8,711 nt of DNA from Pseudomonadota bacterium. GTDB taxonomy: Bacteria > SZUA-182 > DTGQ01. The stretch covers positions 1-8,711 of the forward strand of contig JAUWIR010000151.1 in NCBI GenBank assembly GCA_030605265.1. The letters run 5' to 3'. Both the position numbers and the translations under genes were made by a program. This document shows, one piece after another, positions 8,561 to 8,711 of the stretch. Under the pieces are notes generated by a model. The model searched no databases. It was not told the DNA's origin and saw only the letters and a list, made by a program, of their open reading frames with translations. Numbering within the stretch: the stretch's first letter is position 1; each line of letters opens with the position of its first letter.

Positions 8561-8624
8561 TTATAAATGTGATAGTAAAGAGATCTTGCGGAGACATCAT
8601 CTTCCTATAGCCTATACCATATGA
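8535..8624 (+). pseudogene. Out-of-frame continuation of the helicase zinc ribbon after an A8 run
   Basis: The helicase frame passes an A8 run (8535-8542) and stops at 8558-8560. In the +1 frame over the same bases the peptide is KTPYNYKCDSKEILRRH, ending at TGA 8622-8624. A proline-tyrosine turn and a cysteine at this distance from CEECG (8501-8512) are what a zinc ribbon would need, and KCDSKEI is plausible for its second half. One A fewer in the run would join them. After about 8600 the match to the family fades, so the gene is probably cut off as well as shifted. Confidence 0.4.
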
Positions 8625-8661
8625 CTTTGTACTCTTTTTTGGGTATTTATCAAGGCTATAG
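8605..8661. repeat. 8-bp perfect inverted repeat with inner pairing
   Basis: CTATAGCC at 8605-8612 is the exact reverse complement of GGCTATAG at 8654-8661. Inside it, ATACC (8614-8618) can pair with GGTAT (8642-8646), so a longer imperfect stem is possible around a loop that contains a T6 run (8635-8640). It lies between the end of the helicase and a possible convergent gene end, where a bidirectional terminator would fit. It could also be the scar of a mobile element. Confidence 0.4.
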
Positions 8662-8662
8662 T

Positions 8663-8710
8663 TCAGTATTCTTCTTCCATAATTTCAAGATTATTCATTT
8701 CATCATATTC
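8663..8710 (-). CDS. Possible 3' end of a minus-strand gene, cut by the window edge
   Basis: On the minus strand an open frame enters from the right edge and ends at TGA (8665-8663) after 15 codons reading EYDEMNNLEIMEEEY. An acidic tail is a common protein C-terminus and codon choice is normal for the region, but 15 codons are too few to prove coding. If real, the gene is convergent with the helicase and the inverted repeat at 8605-8661 separates them. No function can be inferred. Confidence 0.25.
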   Translation of the reverse strand, partial: EYDEMNNLEIMEEEY

Positions 8711-8711
8711 T

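Noticed and set aside
1..8711. CRISPR array, tRNA or rRNA genes
   Set aside because: No regularly spaced repeats and no tRNA- or rRNA-like sequence noticed; almost the whole window is occupied by the three genes.

Overview
The window is AT-rich (about one third G+C by eye) and bacterial in style. Genes lie head to tail on the plus strand, two junctions overlap or nearly abut, and a Shine-Dalgarno-like purine stretch precedes the helicase start. Nothing in it identifies the phylum. It looks like an accessory or defence-island region rather than core genome.

Layout. Positions 1-127 hold no convincing gene. They include two tandem 25-bp imperfect repeats (67-116) that resemble the end of an IS21-type insertion sequence. 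Three co-directional genes follow. Gene 1 (about 128-2204) encodes an unrecognised protein that is helical at its N-terminus and beta-rich at its C-terminus. It is broken into three reading-frame pieces. Gene 2 (2201-3976, 591 aa, intact) has a central coiled coil and a C-terminal region resembling a degenerate McrB-type AAA module without a usable Walker A. Gene 3 (3981-about 8600) is a very large superfamily 2 DEAH helicase of the DUF1998-associated type found in MrfA/YprA, DISARM DrmA, DpdJ and Druantia DruE. It is split by one frameshift near 4996 and loses its C-terminus near 8535-8560. The last 150 bases hold an inverted repeat and the possible 3' end of a minus-strand gene.

The genes look like one operon: ATGA overlap between genes 1 and 2, and 4 bases between genes 2 and 3. 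A giant DUF1998-type helicase coupled to a pseudo-ATPase and a large unknown protein is typical of anti-phage helicase systems. The order unknown, unknown, helicase recalls Druantia-like loci (type II: druM-druF-druG-druE), but I cannot confirm homology, so treat it as a candidate new or divergent system.

The most striking feature is the number and type of lesions: an 11-bp tandem duplication (545-566) and an A9 tract (1056-1064) in gene 1, a 13-bp tandem duplication (3944-3976) rewriting the C-terminus of gene 2, a G4 run at the helicase frame break, and an A8 run before the helicase stop. Removing one 11-bp copy, or changing one base in a homopolymer, restores sensible protein each time. 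This fits a decaying system, slippage-based on/off switching, or (for the homopolymers only) sequencing error.
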